Below, in pieces: positions 1-11,538 of a stretch of 51,763 nucleotides of DNA. Origin of the DNA: Lobulomyces angularis. Taxonomy: Eukaryota > Chytridiomycota > Chytridiomycetes > Lobulomycetales > Lobulomycetaceae. The number at the start of each line of letters is the position of its first letter. Position 1 is the first letter of the stretch. The position numbers and the translations under genes were made by a program. Location of the stretch: NCBI GenBank assembly GCA_027604685.1, contig JADHYX010000121.1:3265-55027 (forward strand), in the 5' to 3' direction. Under the pieces are notes generated by a model. It had not been told where the DNA came from. It saw only the letters and a program-made list of their open reading frames with translations, and did not search any database.

Positions 1-352
1 CAATCTTGAATAAAATTTAGATGTGAAATTTTTAAAAATCCAATGTAGGGTTCAGTATTTGAATTCCAAATCAGAAGGAAATAGAAATTTGCATATTTTT
101 TTTGAGAGATATTAATACTACTCTATTAATCGCAAGACGGAAATTAATTTTCTTTAGTCGTTCTTGTTTCATTATGAGTTAACAACTTTTTTATCATTTT
201 TATCATTTTTATCTGTAAAACCTTTTCATCAATTAGTCTTCTTACTTTGAAACAAATTCTACCTTTTTTGATAATTGGATTTTTATTACAAATTAAAAGT
301 GTTTGTAAAATCTAAATCTAATTGATACTAAAATTAAAGAATAACTACTTAT
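1..352. other. No gene recognised
   Basis: AT-rich stretch beyond the 3' end of the FBF1-like gene, with frequent stops on both strands. I see no coding exon, RNA gene or repeat here. It may hold the 3' UTR of the FBF1-like gene and part of a neighbouring gene outside the window. Confidence 0.5.
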
Positions 353-3300
353 TTATGTTGTTAAATGGAATTTTTTTCCTCTGCCATAATTGGTTATATT
401 ATTTAATTGAGAAAATTGCTTCTCCAAGACAATTTCATTCTGTGAAAAAATTAGGTATTCAATAAATAAAAAGTTTATAACAAAAGTACTACCTTTTCAA
501 GATCCAGTAAATATGTATTTAACTTTTTATCTAATTCAATGACTTGATTATTCAGGTTGTTAGAAGTTTCTGTATTTTCTACCGATTTTCTTTTTGCGTC
601 AATGCTCTCTTCAAAAAAGCTTATTTTTTTTATGCTTTTACTTTTATTCAATTTAGTTTCCTCCAATTCACTTCTGTTCAATTTAACATAAATGGAATTT
701 TTTGATGCCTTTGGTTGCTTCTCTTTGTTTTGCTAAATATGAATTTGCATTAGAACAAAGAATAAAGATTGATAAGTTTTGTTCAAAAATCTTACTATGA
801 AATGGTTTTTCTTTTCAGCAACTCGAAAAAAATATTTTCCTCTCTCTTGTGCTGCAACTATCCTTTCATCTAAAATTCTTTTTCTTTGATTTTCAACCTA
901 AAGAATATTGTTAAAATTAAAATATAACATTCCTTAAAATTTTTAATTTCCGTACGTCGCACTTCATTTGCTCTAATGCGGCAGCAGAAATTTCTCCTTC
1001 CGTTTTTATCAATTGAGCAGATTTTCTTTCCTTTACTTGAAAAAATAATGATATATAATTAAAAAATATTTAATTTGAAATTTACGGGTTTCTTGATATA
1101 AATTTTTGGAATCTTTCACTATTTTTTCGATGTTTTCCTTTTCATCATCAAAAATTGAGATTTCGCAATCCAGTTTTGATTTTGATGCTTCAAATTTCAA
1201 CTTTTCAAATTTAAAAATGGATAAATTTCTTTCTAATTCAAATCTCTTTTCTTTTAACGTCGTGTTTTCTTTTGATATTAAATCTTTAAAAATTTTAATT
1301 TCCTCTTCTTCTTTGTTTTTTTTAAAATTTAACTCTGCTTCCAAATTTAAAATCTCTTCCTTTTTTGCATCCAATACCAGCTTCTCGGTAGTTAAATTTT
1401 TTTTTTCCTGCAATCATTATATGATATATTTTAATTTTTTTTTGAATATGCTGGAAATTTACCTCAAAAATTTGGCTCATTAGTTTTTTCTTCTCTGTAT
1501 TCCATTCTTCTTTAGATTTTATAAAATCTACCTTTTCCATTCTTAGCTGTCGTATCTCGTTATTATGTTCCACATTAAATTCGTCCTATTTTTAAAAAAA
1601 ATAACATTAAACTGAAGGCAATCACAAAAAACAAGAAAGCCATACCTTTTCCTTCTCAAATTTAACTGTGTCAGAAACTAACTTCTTTCTTTCTTCTTCT
1701 CTTCTATTATTTACTTCCATTAGGTTCACTTCAAATTTTTTCATTATTTGATAAACCTAATTACAATAGTATTATGCATGGCAGTGAAATTTTATTTATA
1801 TACCCTATCCCTTTCCTTTTCTATTTCAATTTGTTGTGCTAGGGCATTTTCTTGCATCTAAAAATTTTGAATTTGTACAAAGGCAAAGATAAGGGTGTAG
1901 TGATAGGTTAACTTACATTAGCGATGTGTTTTTCTCTTTCTTGAAAAGCAGTTTCTCTTTCCTTAATACTGTAATCATGGTCATTTTCAATTTTTTTTTG
2001 TAAGTTTGAGACAAAATTTGAACTGTTCTCCACCTTTCCTACTAAACTAAATAACTTTTCAGCCGCTTCACCATTGTAAATAACCTTTTTTAACTAAAAT
2101 TTGCTTAGCTTATAACTCATATTCATAATTTACCTCATCAACATGTACTTGTTTTAATTGCGAGATGGTTTGAATATATTTTATTTTTAAAGCATCAATT
2201 TCAAATTCGTAGCTTTTTTTTAACTAAAATAAAGAAAAAAATAAAAAAAATTGACTTCAAATTTTTACTTCATCTTCCAGTGCTTTAAATCGAAGATTCT
2301 CTTCCTGACCTTTTAAGTTATTTAATTTATCTACTTCTTCTAAATAAAACGTTTTTAAATTTTTCAATTCTTCGAAATTTAGATTTTTTAATTTTTGAAT
2401 TTCCTCCAAATTTAACTTTTTTACTTTTTCCAAATTTTCCAAATTTTCTTTGGTTAATTTGATTTTCTATTAAAAAAAATTGTCAATTAGTATTTTAATA
2501 GAAAATTTTGCTTAAATAAACTACCATTTCTTCTAATTCCAAATTTTTTTTATTTAAAATTTGAACTTTTTCTAAACTTAATTCTTTTATTTTTTTTTGT
2601 AGCAGTTGCAACTAAAATAAATTTATTTTAATTTTTAAATATTACTTGGAACTTAAGCTTACTTCATTCTGCGTATCATTTTTTTTTAGGATGCAGCTTT
2701 GACATTCGAAAGTTTGGTGAAGTGACTCTGTATTATGTGGTTTTTTGTGAAGGTAACTTTCGAATTTCTCGTCACCAGTGGTTAATTCAATACTGGATTC
2801 ATTAATATTTTTCAACCTGCTTTTAATTTTTTTTTGTAGATCCTTATCATCGATCTCATCTAAATTTTTTGCTATCTTTCCATTACTGCTTTTCTTGCCT
2901 TTTGATATACTAGAAGACTCTTTTTTAGATGAAACAGAAGATGATGAAGATTTTATATTTTCCAGTGCGGAATTTTTCTTCTTTCCGATTTTTTTTTCCC
3001 TCTCTTCATTTTTCTTATCACTGAGTGTTTTAATTTTTTCCACTTCCTTCAATATCGGAATTTTTTTCAATTTTTCTTTTTCATTAACCTTCTCCTCTTC
3101 CTTTAAGTTTTTATTAATATTTGCTAATTTTTTTATGAATTGCAATCCTGTGTCATCACTTTTTTCAGAATCCTGGCTTAAAGAAATAGGTTCGCTATTT
3201 TCTGATGATTTATCAGCTTGGAAAGAAACAATGGAACTTTCACTTGAGGAAGATAAAGAAATACTTGAAGTTTTAGTTGACTTCCTAATTTTTGCGGTTT

Positions 3301-5228
3301 TTTTATTTGAAACATTATTAATTTCAATTTTTTTTTCTGCATCTTCTTCACTTAGTGCGCTGCTTAATAAAGACTTTTCATCCACTTCTAAAAATTTGAA
3401 AAGTGAATTCAACTGATGTTTTTTATACCATTTTTTTCATTTGCGTCACTTATTGAATTATTTGCGGAAATTAAACTAGATTCCGAAGAGTCTGATCTTG
3501 AATTTGACAACAAGGAACTTGATTGAGATGAAGAATGCTGTTCAACTTTTACTGCAAGTTTGGACTTTTCCTTTTTCTTTGAAACCACATTTTTGGTTTT
3601 TTTCTTTGTTAAATTGCTTTCAACATCACTTAAATGATTTTCTACAGGTACGCCAGAAAACTGTTTTTCAACTTTACTGACTTTATCTTCTACGTTATGC
3701 TCAAATGATTTTTCACTGGTTGATTTTTCGAATGGTAATTTTTTTTTAGCGCTTATTTCGTTGTTCGCAGTAAAAGAATTGTTGTCCTTTTCTACTGCAA
3801 AAATCAAAGAATTAAATCATAGATTTCAATCTTATTACCTTTGTCTTTTATTAATGTATCTTTATCCGATTTATCCAAAAAAAATGGCAGCTTTGAAATT
3901 GGGTTTGCATCTAAAACTATGTAACAAGAAAATTAAAATAGACAAGATAATAAATACATGGTAATTCTTGAGTAAACAGAGTTTCTAAATAAATATAAAA
4001 TAGATTTGGCAATTTATATATCATTAAAAATAAAAAAAATACGAATTTTATTGTTTCCGACATCAATTTCGAAATCAAAAAGATTCTTTTTTTCTTTGCT
4101 TAAGTTATAATCAGTGCCGCTGTTCGTTGGCGGTCTTCTCCTTCTTCCTTGGTTATTTGAGGTGTCCTTCAAAAAATCAGGTAGTATATCCTCTTCTTCT
4201 TTTTTTTTTACATCTTGTTGCGTAAGCAAATTGTTTGGTATGGGTGAGGCATAATCGCTTCTAATTGCATTAATGGGTTTCACCGAATCTGCAGCACTGG
4301 CTTTTACTTTTTTAACATTTTCGTTAAAACCAAGACTAGAAAGTATATCATCATTTCCAAATTCATCTACAGTACTCTTTGAAAACGGCTTTATTGAAGG
4401 GGATGTTTCCCGAGTTTTTCCTAGTTCAGTTCCTGAATGGTTGACTTCATTTGCAGGTTTTGCAATCGAGACAGAATTATCTTCCAAATTAATGTCCCAT
4501 GGTAATTTGTTTTTTTGCGGAGGCAAACGCGACGTGGTATTAAATCTACCTTCTTTGGTTAAATCAATTTCCTCTTCTGTTTTTCCTTCAAGCAGTTCAC
4601 CCCATGGCAACTTTTTAGGTATTTTTGAAGTCGAACTATACTTTGATTCTAGGTTGTTTTCTTCGTTGTTTTCTTCATCATCGTCAATATTAATTTCCCA
4701 AGGAAGTTTTTTTTTATTATTTGATGATTTATTTTGTTCTTCCATGAAAACATTCTCCTTTTCTATAGGTAAGTCAGGCACTGAATTTGAATCATCCGTT
4801 AGTGTTATTTTTGCCTTTAGTTGAAATGCGTGATTAAACCCAAAGTAATTGCTTACATTACCTGAAGCATCGGTGACTTAATTTTACTTTTATCTGTATT
4901 TGAATCCAAAAACAAGTTTTGTTTTTTGTTTGAAGTTTCCAAATTATCTTTAAAATAACCATACCATTAGTAAAAAAAATGGTGTATGTGATACTTGAAT
5001 TCCAAGATGAGGAGTCTTCATTCAAGTCAATATCTTTATTGGTTATAGCTTCTTCATCAAGTTTGCTATTAGAATTTTCCTTTTTTTTTGTCTTGCTAGA
5101 ACTTTTCTGAAAAGTTATGTATTAAAAAAGAAGATGAAATTCAAAAATACTTTTGCATCAGATTTATCACTATCAAAAGAGTTCAAAAGATCGTCAATGT
5201 CGTCCGTATCAAAGCTGTTGTTAGACAT
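353..5228 (-). CDS. FBF1: FBF1-like ciliary transition-fibre protein
   Basis: Multi-exon gene, roughly 1,300 residues. The start ATG is at 5228 (MSNNSFDTDDIDDLLNSF). The last exon follows an intron whose donor is near 472 and ends in TAA at 353-355. The N-terminal half is acidic and disordered. It contains DDILSSLGF, matching the DDIMATLGF element of animal FBF1, and LFDFEIDVG. The motif KLP[W/F] occurs five times. A Ser/Lys-rich linker follows, then a long C-terminal coiled coil built from many short exons (about 350-2640), as in the FBF1 family. FBF1 sits on the transition fibres of the basal body and gates entry of intraflagellar transport cargo. This is family knowledge, not shown here. 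An alternative is another coiled-coil centrosomal protein, but the DDI..LGF element in front of a C-terminal coiled coil favours FBF1. The divergent neighbour is a GATA factor. Confidence 0.7.
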
Positions 5229-5967
5229 TTTTAAAATTCAACTTCGGAGTTTAAAAAGTAAAAAAATTAGCAATGTAAATTTACAATTTTTACTTCTATA
5301 TGCTAAAAATTAATAAATGGATTTCTGAGGTAGGTATTTTTTTTAAATGATGAAAGCAATGGCATACAAAGCTTTTTAACCTCAAATGGTAAACCAATTC
5401 AAGGAGGTGCAAAGGTAAGGAATTTTTAAATAGTGAAAAAAGTATGGAATAAAGAGCATTTCACAAACAATTGCTACTAGCAATATTTTTGACTATTTTC
5501 AAAAAATTCAGGATAATAATTTCCAATTTTTTAACCTTCCTTTTTAACAAACAAAATTACCCTATTTCTAAAATTTTTATTTAATTTGTCTTGAGTACAT
5601 ACATATATATGTATTAATAAAATTTATTAATCAAGTATTTTCACTTTAAAGGTGTGATTATCAAATACAGTTTAAACATTCAAGCTGCAAAGTAGTAGTA
5701 GGCATTGAAAATTTTTTGGTTAAGAGAATGTTAAGTAAAAATTTTTTTGCAAATTTATTAGTAATTGTGAACTTTTCATCAAAATTTTAAAGTTGAGGTA
5801 CAATTTTTTTCTATTCAGCATACTTTTAACTTCTATTATAAATCCCTCTGAAGTTACAATTTTATTTATTCTTTCTTTCGAGTTTCTTCTTTTTTCTAGT
5901 TTAAAGCTTTAATCTACTTTAATCTTTACATATTGCTAATTATAAAAATTTAAGTATTAGAGAAACT
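5229..5967. promoter_or_regulatory. Divergent intergenic region, FBF1-like / GATA
   Basis: 739 bp between two divergent start codons, so it must hold the 5' regions of both genes. It ends in a pyrimidine-rich tract (about 5850-5900) and an A/T-rich leader before the GATA ATG. A short open stretch at 5333-5418 ends at a GTAAGG donor-like site but connects to no clear exon. No specific promoter element can be assigned. Confidence 0.4.
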
Positions 5968-7344
5968 ATGAACAATGAATCTAACTATATTAGTATTTCA
6001 AAAATTATAAAATCCCAAGCGTCCCAAGACGTTATTCCTGTAAAAATTGTCAACATGTTACCTTCTTACCAAGACTCCTGTAACTCACCTTTTCAGCAAG
6101 AATATATAACTTCTCCAGATGTTGAACAGGACAGTTTTAATTTACACCGGTGCTTTTTGAAGGCCCCCCAGTTTCAAGAAAACCTACAAACAGATACGAT
6201 AGTTATTCACAATTCTCATTCAGATATTATCAATGAAGTTGGAGCTAACCCATTTAATCAATTATCTTCTAATTTTCGTCAGCAAAATTCTGGTTTGTAT
6301 CTTCCCACCTTGGAGAAATCCAGTATTATTAACTACCCTGTTCGACAGCACTCTACCCAGCTACTTTCTCAGGAACATCATCATAATACACATCATGTTA
6401 ATGATAATACTCACGCCAATCATAACCATAAAACAGCAGAAGCTTTATTAGACAAAGTTGCAAATTTTTGTTTTAGCTTAATTAATCAAAATGCTTTTTT
6501 TAATAGATATTATATGCATGTGATACAATGAAAAAAGTAGTGTTGGCGAATAAATCCATATTATTAGATACACCGAATTCCATTCTGCCAACTGAACCAC
6601 TAAGGAAAATTTATGCAAAAACATATGACACATATCAATTATTATCATCTCTTTCGTTTACTCATGTAAGATTATGAAGATTTTAATGAAATTTAGGCAT
6701 TTGCAGATATCAAAATGTTAATATTTTTTTTTATAAAAAGCATCCAGTAGATACATCTCTTCAAAATTTTCAATCCCACTCTCAAAATAAAATTAGTGTT
6801 AATTTGGATAATAAATTTAAGGATAATAGCCAAAATGTTTCTGAAGATATGGATAATGAAAAAATCTATTCTAACAAAGGATCAGTTACAACTGGAGATC
6901 TACGGCAAACTAACAGTGTTAAGAAACGTCGTCGTGGTGCTCAAGCACGGGTAGGAGCACTAGGGGTATGTCATAGTTGTCATACTAAAGATACTCCTGA
7001 ATGGAGGCGAGGTCCAGATGGTGCTAGAACTCTTTGTAATGCTTGTGGTTTACACTTTGCGAAATTGTATGAAAATTACTGAATGATGAATGTACATTAA
7101 AGTTTTAATTTTTTTCAGAATGCGAAGAAGAAATAAACAACAGCAAACCGATAGCATGGTGAAGGGTAAAGATGAAAATTCGACTAAAACCTTTAAAGAT
7201 GTTTTAAAAGAATTTTATTCTAATCAAAGTGTTGTTAATATGAAAAATAGTAAAAAATCTTTAACTTGCACCGAGGTTAATGAAAATTCTGAAAATCTGC
7301 TGAAGGAAGAGGATGTTAATGTAGATATTTTAAGTAAAAAGTAA
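5968..7344 (+). CDS. GATA-type zinc-finger transcription factor
   Basis: Four exons, 5968-6456, 6507-6665, 6741-7066 and 7119-7344, keep the frame and give 399 residues. The N-terminal 290 residues are rich in Asn, Gln, Ser and His (with a His/Asn run) and look disordered. A single GATA finger near residues 295-330 starts [18 protein letters not shown] and continues with [13 protein letters not shown]. Its spacing is CX2CX18CX2C, the class of White-collar-type and other fungal 18-residue-loop factors. The last intron falls inside the finger, between FAKL and MRRRNKQ, and the basic tail follows. The protein should bind GATA sites in the nucleus. The loop class does not tell whether it acts in light, nitrogen or iron control, and no PAS domain is visible. 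A further 3' exon near 7491-7588 is possible. The first donor is the unusual GTTGCA. Confidence 0.85.
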
Positions 7345-7724
7345 TGGCTAAAAGTGCTGGTATTTCCTATTTATGTTAAATTCATTAAAGGCTCCAAGTT
7401 ATTAGTATATCTGTTATTTTTTTCAACTGTAGATATATAAAAATTTTTTCCTTTGATTTGGAAAATGATATTTTATTTTAACAAATTATAGGTTTTTTGC
7501 AGTTAAGAAATGAAGCTGCAGTTACATTGAATGGTGCAAGGAAGATGAGGTATTCGATGTTGCTTTTAACTGAGTTAAATATTTTCTGAAATAATCATAT
7601 CATATATCAATAAAAAGTCAAACAAAAAAGTAAAATTTTTTTTCTAAAATTTAAATGTTTTAAATTCTTGGGTTAATAAAAAACAAAGTATTTAAAGAGT
7701 CATTGGTTTATAAATTAAAAATTC
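7345..7724. other. Intergenic, possible extra exon
   Basis: Lies between the 3' ends of the convergent GATA and enoyl-CoA hydratase genes. A short open segment (7491-7588, reading LQLRNEAAVTLNGARKMR) could be a last GATA exon if a GTAAAA donor at about 7334 and a TAG acceptor at about 7491 were used. That intron would be about 157 nt, longer than its neighbours. Otherwise this is 3' UTR sequence. Confidence 0.3.
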
Positions 7725-8963
7725 TCATTTATCTTCAAATTTTGCTTTTCTTTTTTCTACAAAAGCACTCATTCCTTCCTTACGATCAGCCTAAAAACAA
7801 GAAAAAAACCAGTAAGTACAATCTTTAAATTTGTATTGTAAACATACAGTTGCAAAAGTTGCATGAAACAAGCGCCGTTCCAGATGTAAGCCTTCGTTTA
7901 AGGATAACTCGAAAGCTGTAAAAGAAATTAGGTTAATTAAGTAAAAAATATTGAATGAAATACCTTTGTTGACGGCTTCTTTACACATCATAACAATAGG
8001 ATTGGAGTAACTGGAAATTATCTCAGCAGTTTTGACTGCTTCCTCTACTAATTTATCAGAAGGAAATACTTTTGCGACCAACCCTGAAGAAAGTGCTTCT
8101 TGCGCACTAATCAAACTTCCAGTTAAAACCATTTCCATTGCCTTAGACTTTCCAACCGCATGGGTGAGTCTTTTTAGAAAAACAAAATTACGATTTTCAG
8201 TGTTAGAAAAAATATGATTTGTAAACCTTTGTGTACCACCCGCACCCGGAATGGTACCCAATTTAATTTCTGGTTGACCAAATTTAGCTTCTTCACCTGC
8301 ATAGATGATGTCACACTAAAAATCGAGTAATTTAATATTTGAATAGAAACACTAATAAAAGGGTTTTCAAAAAGGCAATTACCATCATAGCTAATTCACA
8401 ACCACCTCCTAAAGCAAAGCCATTAACTGCTGCAATAATTGGTTTTCTAACAGTTGTGATTTTTGTCCAATCTGCAATAAAATTGGATTTATAATTGTCA
8501 ATGAAAGTTTGAGTTGACATCTCCTTTATATCAGCGCCAGCTTACAGAAAATAAAAAAAATTATATTAAAACGTACTTCAAAAAAAAATTAAAAAATAAA
8601 GTAATTGGCTCTGTAGCATTTTTCATGCTATATATTTACGATGTTTAGATACTAACCAGCGAAAGCTTTTTGACTCCCAGTTAAAACAATTGCACCAATC
8701 TTAGAATCTGCTTGTATGTTTTCCATTGCGTCATTCAACTCCTTAAATAATGGTGAACACAAAGCATTAAGTTGCTATCAGATAATTAAAAAAAAATTTA
8801 TGACCTTTTCAGTAAACAAAAATTTATTTGTATAACATTTTACTTTTGGTCTGTTCAAAGTCACTAAAGCAACTTTTCCTCTATTTTCAACAGTGATATT
8901 TTCATACTTTAAAGATCTTAGAAAGCTTGAAGTGGTGAATGATCTCCTAGTTGGATGAAACAT
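7725..8963 (-). CDS. ECHS1: Mitochondrial enoyl-CoA hydratase
   Basis: Hydrates trans-2-enoyl-CoA to L-3-hydroxyacyl-CoA in mitochondrial beta-oxidation. It begins [20 protein letters not shown], an Arg/Ser/Thr-rich presequence without acids, suggesting mitochondrial import. The crotonase core follows: [34 protein letters not shown] (first catalytic Glu), then [19 protein letters not shown] (second catalytic Glu, in PEI). The C-terminus is FEDK with TGA at 7725-7727. At least six short introns split it. One uses the donor GTTTAC and interrupts GGTQR/LTHAVG. The length, about 285 residues, fits short-chain ECH. All catalytic elements are present, so an active enzyme is expected. A paralogous crotonase (e.g. 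methylglutaconyl-CoA hydratase) is a weaker alternative, because [16 protein letters not shown] is typical of ECHS1. Confidence 0.93.
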
Positions 8964-9223
8964 TTAAATTTTTTATTTTTAAAAATTATTTATTTTTTTT
9001 TCAAAATAATAACTCCATTTTTTTATTTTTTAATTATCCATTTATTTTTTCTTTAATATAAAAAAAAGTGGTATATTAAATAAACTACATATCATCCTAC
9101 AATAAATTAAAAACATATTTAATGTTAAAAAAAATTTTTTTTTTTCTACTAATTGAAATTCGTAAGATGGAATCCGTTAAGAGTAACAACAAACTGTCTT
9201 TCTTTGCTCGAAATTACAATTAC

Positions 9224-11397
9224 TCACGGCTCATAAATTTTACTAAATCCGCGAACTTTCCTTCTACAGCACCTAATAAAATTAACATTAAAATTAATAA
9301 AAATATGAAGGGTCCTTCTTACGGGCAATCGTTAAACCTTCGAATCGCTAATGCTTCTCTACAATCATCACACAAGCAAAGACAACCACACGGCCGTAAA
9401 ACAATCGTTCTAAACCAAAATTTGAAAATTAATAAGGTGAGCTTTTTTTTACCTTTTTTCACAATGGCATACAACGCAAACTCTGCATGAAAAGGAACTT
9501 TCCTTACTATAATTTTCATTAATGGCGTTTCTGATTTCATCGGTAACCCTTTTTCGTCGATTTAAAGTCAACTTCAAAAGTTCCTTTCTTTCACCTGCAG
9601 CAGTATGCATATCAGAAAAATTACTATTGATAAAATAATTGTTTATTTCTAGTTTTTTTAATTTTCTTTGACTTCTGGTCAAAACCGTGTTTTCTTTTTG
9701 CAACGATTCCATAAAATTTAAGTAATTTAAAGTATTAAATATTGAAAATTTTGAGTTAGGGTTTGCGGTTATTTGTTTCGCTTCACTGTTTAAGTCTTTT
9801 GCTAAAAAAAATAGCTCTTGATCCAGCACATCAAAATCTCCATCTTCAGATCCTGAGGAGGTTGAGATTCCATCATTTGAATCACTCTGATAATCTTCAT
9901 CACATTCATCATCCATCGCGTCACTGTAATGATTTTCTCTAGTTTCCAAGTTGAAAAATATACTCATATCTTCTTTCTTTTTTGAATAATAAAAGAATGA
10001 TTTGCAAAAACCTATAACTATTTTGACGAGAGCTCTCCAATACCGTATTACACTTAAATATTATTATACAAATTATTGATTAAAGTGTACCTAACAGGTG
10101 ACGAGAAAAGCAAAGAGCTGATGTCTGTTTTTTCTACTGTAACTTCTTCCCCATCAACAAAATCTTTTTTTGCAAATCCATTAATAAATTTATCAACAGC
10201 TGCTACATTAATTGGGTCCATTTCATTCATCATTCCCAATGAATGCGAAGCTAAAAAAGGATTACATTATATAGCGGCATAAAATTATGTTAGATTCAAT
10301 TAGTGTACCGATGAGGCATGACGATCCTAATTTAAATAAAACTCCTGTAAAATCTTCATTTAACTTGATTTTTGGTCGCCATAAAACGTGGGAAGCAGTT
10401 TTTATTTTCCCTTTTGTAATTAAGTACGTTAAAGAATGAAGAGTCGTCACAATAACTATGATTATTAAAATGCAAAGTTCTAAAGTTTTTTTGGTTAGTA
10501 TTTACTAGCAACATAATACCTGGGAGTCGCGATAAATGCATTATGAATGGGTACTCATTTACGTCTTTATTGATATAAACTGCCCAAACAAAATGCGCTA
10601 AATTTATGATGCCGAAAAATGTGGTTGGAATCAGCCTGTAGTCCCGTAACAAATCCTAAAGAGGTACTGTAGTATTAGCACATTTCTCTTTAATTTCACT
10701 TACGACTAATGCCATGGCATTTAAAGTAAATAAATGCAGTGAGTGTAGTAAGGTGATGGTGGTTAAAGTAAAAATAGGTTTGTTTTTTTGGTATTGGGAA
10801 AAGAAAAAACAAATCGCCCACTCATAAAGATTGGGAGAACAAGGATCATAATAGCTAAAAAAAATTAACATTACACCCTTAATAAATTACCGAGATACAT
10901 CATCACTTCTATGGAGGATGGGACCAAGTTCCACTACTGATGAAAAAAAATGAATAACGAATGATGCACACTGACAGAGAAAGCTAATTTTAATTTAATA
11001 AACACTTAAATTAAATTATTACTAGCAGTATATTAACTTACAATTTAAACAGTAATGTTTGTGGATAATCCCCAAAATCAAGTTCCACACTTTCTTTCAA
11101 AAGTGTATTTCTGCGATACCCTGCAGAACTGGCAACATCATAGAGGTCCTTTGAAATTTTAAAAAATAAAATGCATAGTGGTAAGCGAAACGCAATTCTA
11201 ATTAACAACGGAATTCTAGTTGGTTGCCTAGGAGCAACAATACAGCCTATTCTATTGATTATTAAACTAACAAAAATTAAATTCCAAAGGTAGTTAGAAG
11301 TCAAGATGTTCATTAGTGAATTTTTTTCACTTGTGTTAGGGAAGTATGATTGAAAAGAATCGAAAGCAGACCGAAAAGCATATGAGAAATAGTTCAT
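9224..11397 (-). CDS. Asi1/Asi3-like multi-pass membrane RING E3 ubiquitin ligase
   Basis: Start ATG at 11397 (MNYFSYAFRSAFDSF), stop TGA at 9224-9226, roughly 550-600 residues in about ten exons. The N-terminal half has several hydrophobic segments, for example YLWNLIFVSLIINRI, LPLCILFF, FTLTTITLLHSLHLF and FFGIINLAHFVWAVYI. An acidic, Ser-rich linker follows (SSGSEDGDFDVLDQEL). The extreme C-terminus is a RING: CVVCHCEKR, then LRPCGCLCLCDDCR, then FNDCPCCRRKV and a final GFSKIYEP. All visible metal ligands are Cys. Assembly of the RING needs two introns, one after HCEKR and one after NDCP. The arrangement of membrane segments then a C-terminal PCGC/CPCCRR RING matches the fungal Asi1/Asi3 family, which in yeast degrades proteins at the inner nuclear membrane. 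The role here is inferred from that family. The gene lies head-to-head with the ChAP gene, with 141 bp between start codons. Confidence 0.8.
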
Positions 11398-11538
11398 ATA
11401 GAAACAGTAATTAAAGAAATGCAAGTGTTAGTTTGTTGAACTTTTTTAAGAAAATTATAGGCTTAACCAATTAAAAATTGTAAAAATTTAAATTGTAATA
11501 TATTTTCTCAGATCATAAAAGCTAATCCAGCAAAAAAA

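Noticed and set aside
2778..3416. Long plus-strand frame rich in Phe and Ser
   Set aside because: Antisense shadow of the Ser/Lys-rich FBF1-like exon. Long Phe/Ser/Leu frames opposite Lys/Glu/Ser-rich exons recur in this window (e.g. 4273-4824, 42816-43346, 46633-47106).
5333..5418. Exon-like plus-strand segment reading GIQSFLTSNGKPIQGGAK before a GTAAGG donor; faint BRCA2-repeat look (F.TSNGK)
   Set aside because: Too short, and no upstream or downstream exon joins it in frame. The match is only a few residues and is probably chance.
9122..9490. Plus-strand frame of 122 aa
   Set aside because: It overlaps the RING-coding exons of the Asi-like gene, which have clear Cys motifs on the other strand. 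The plus frame has no recognisable feature.
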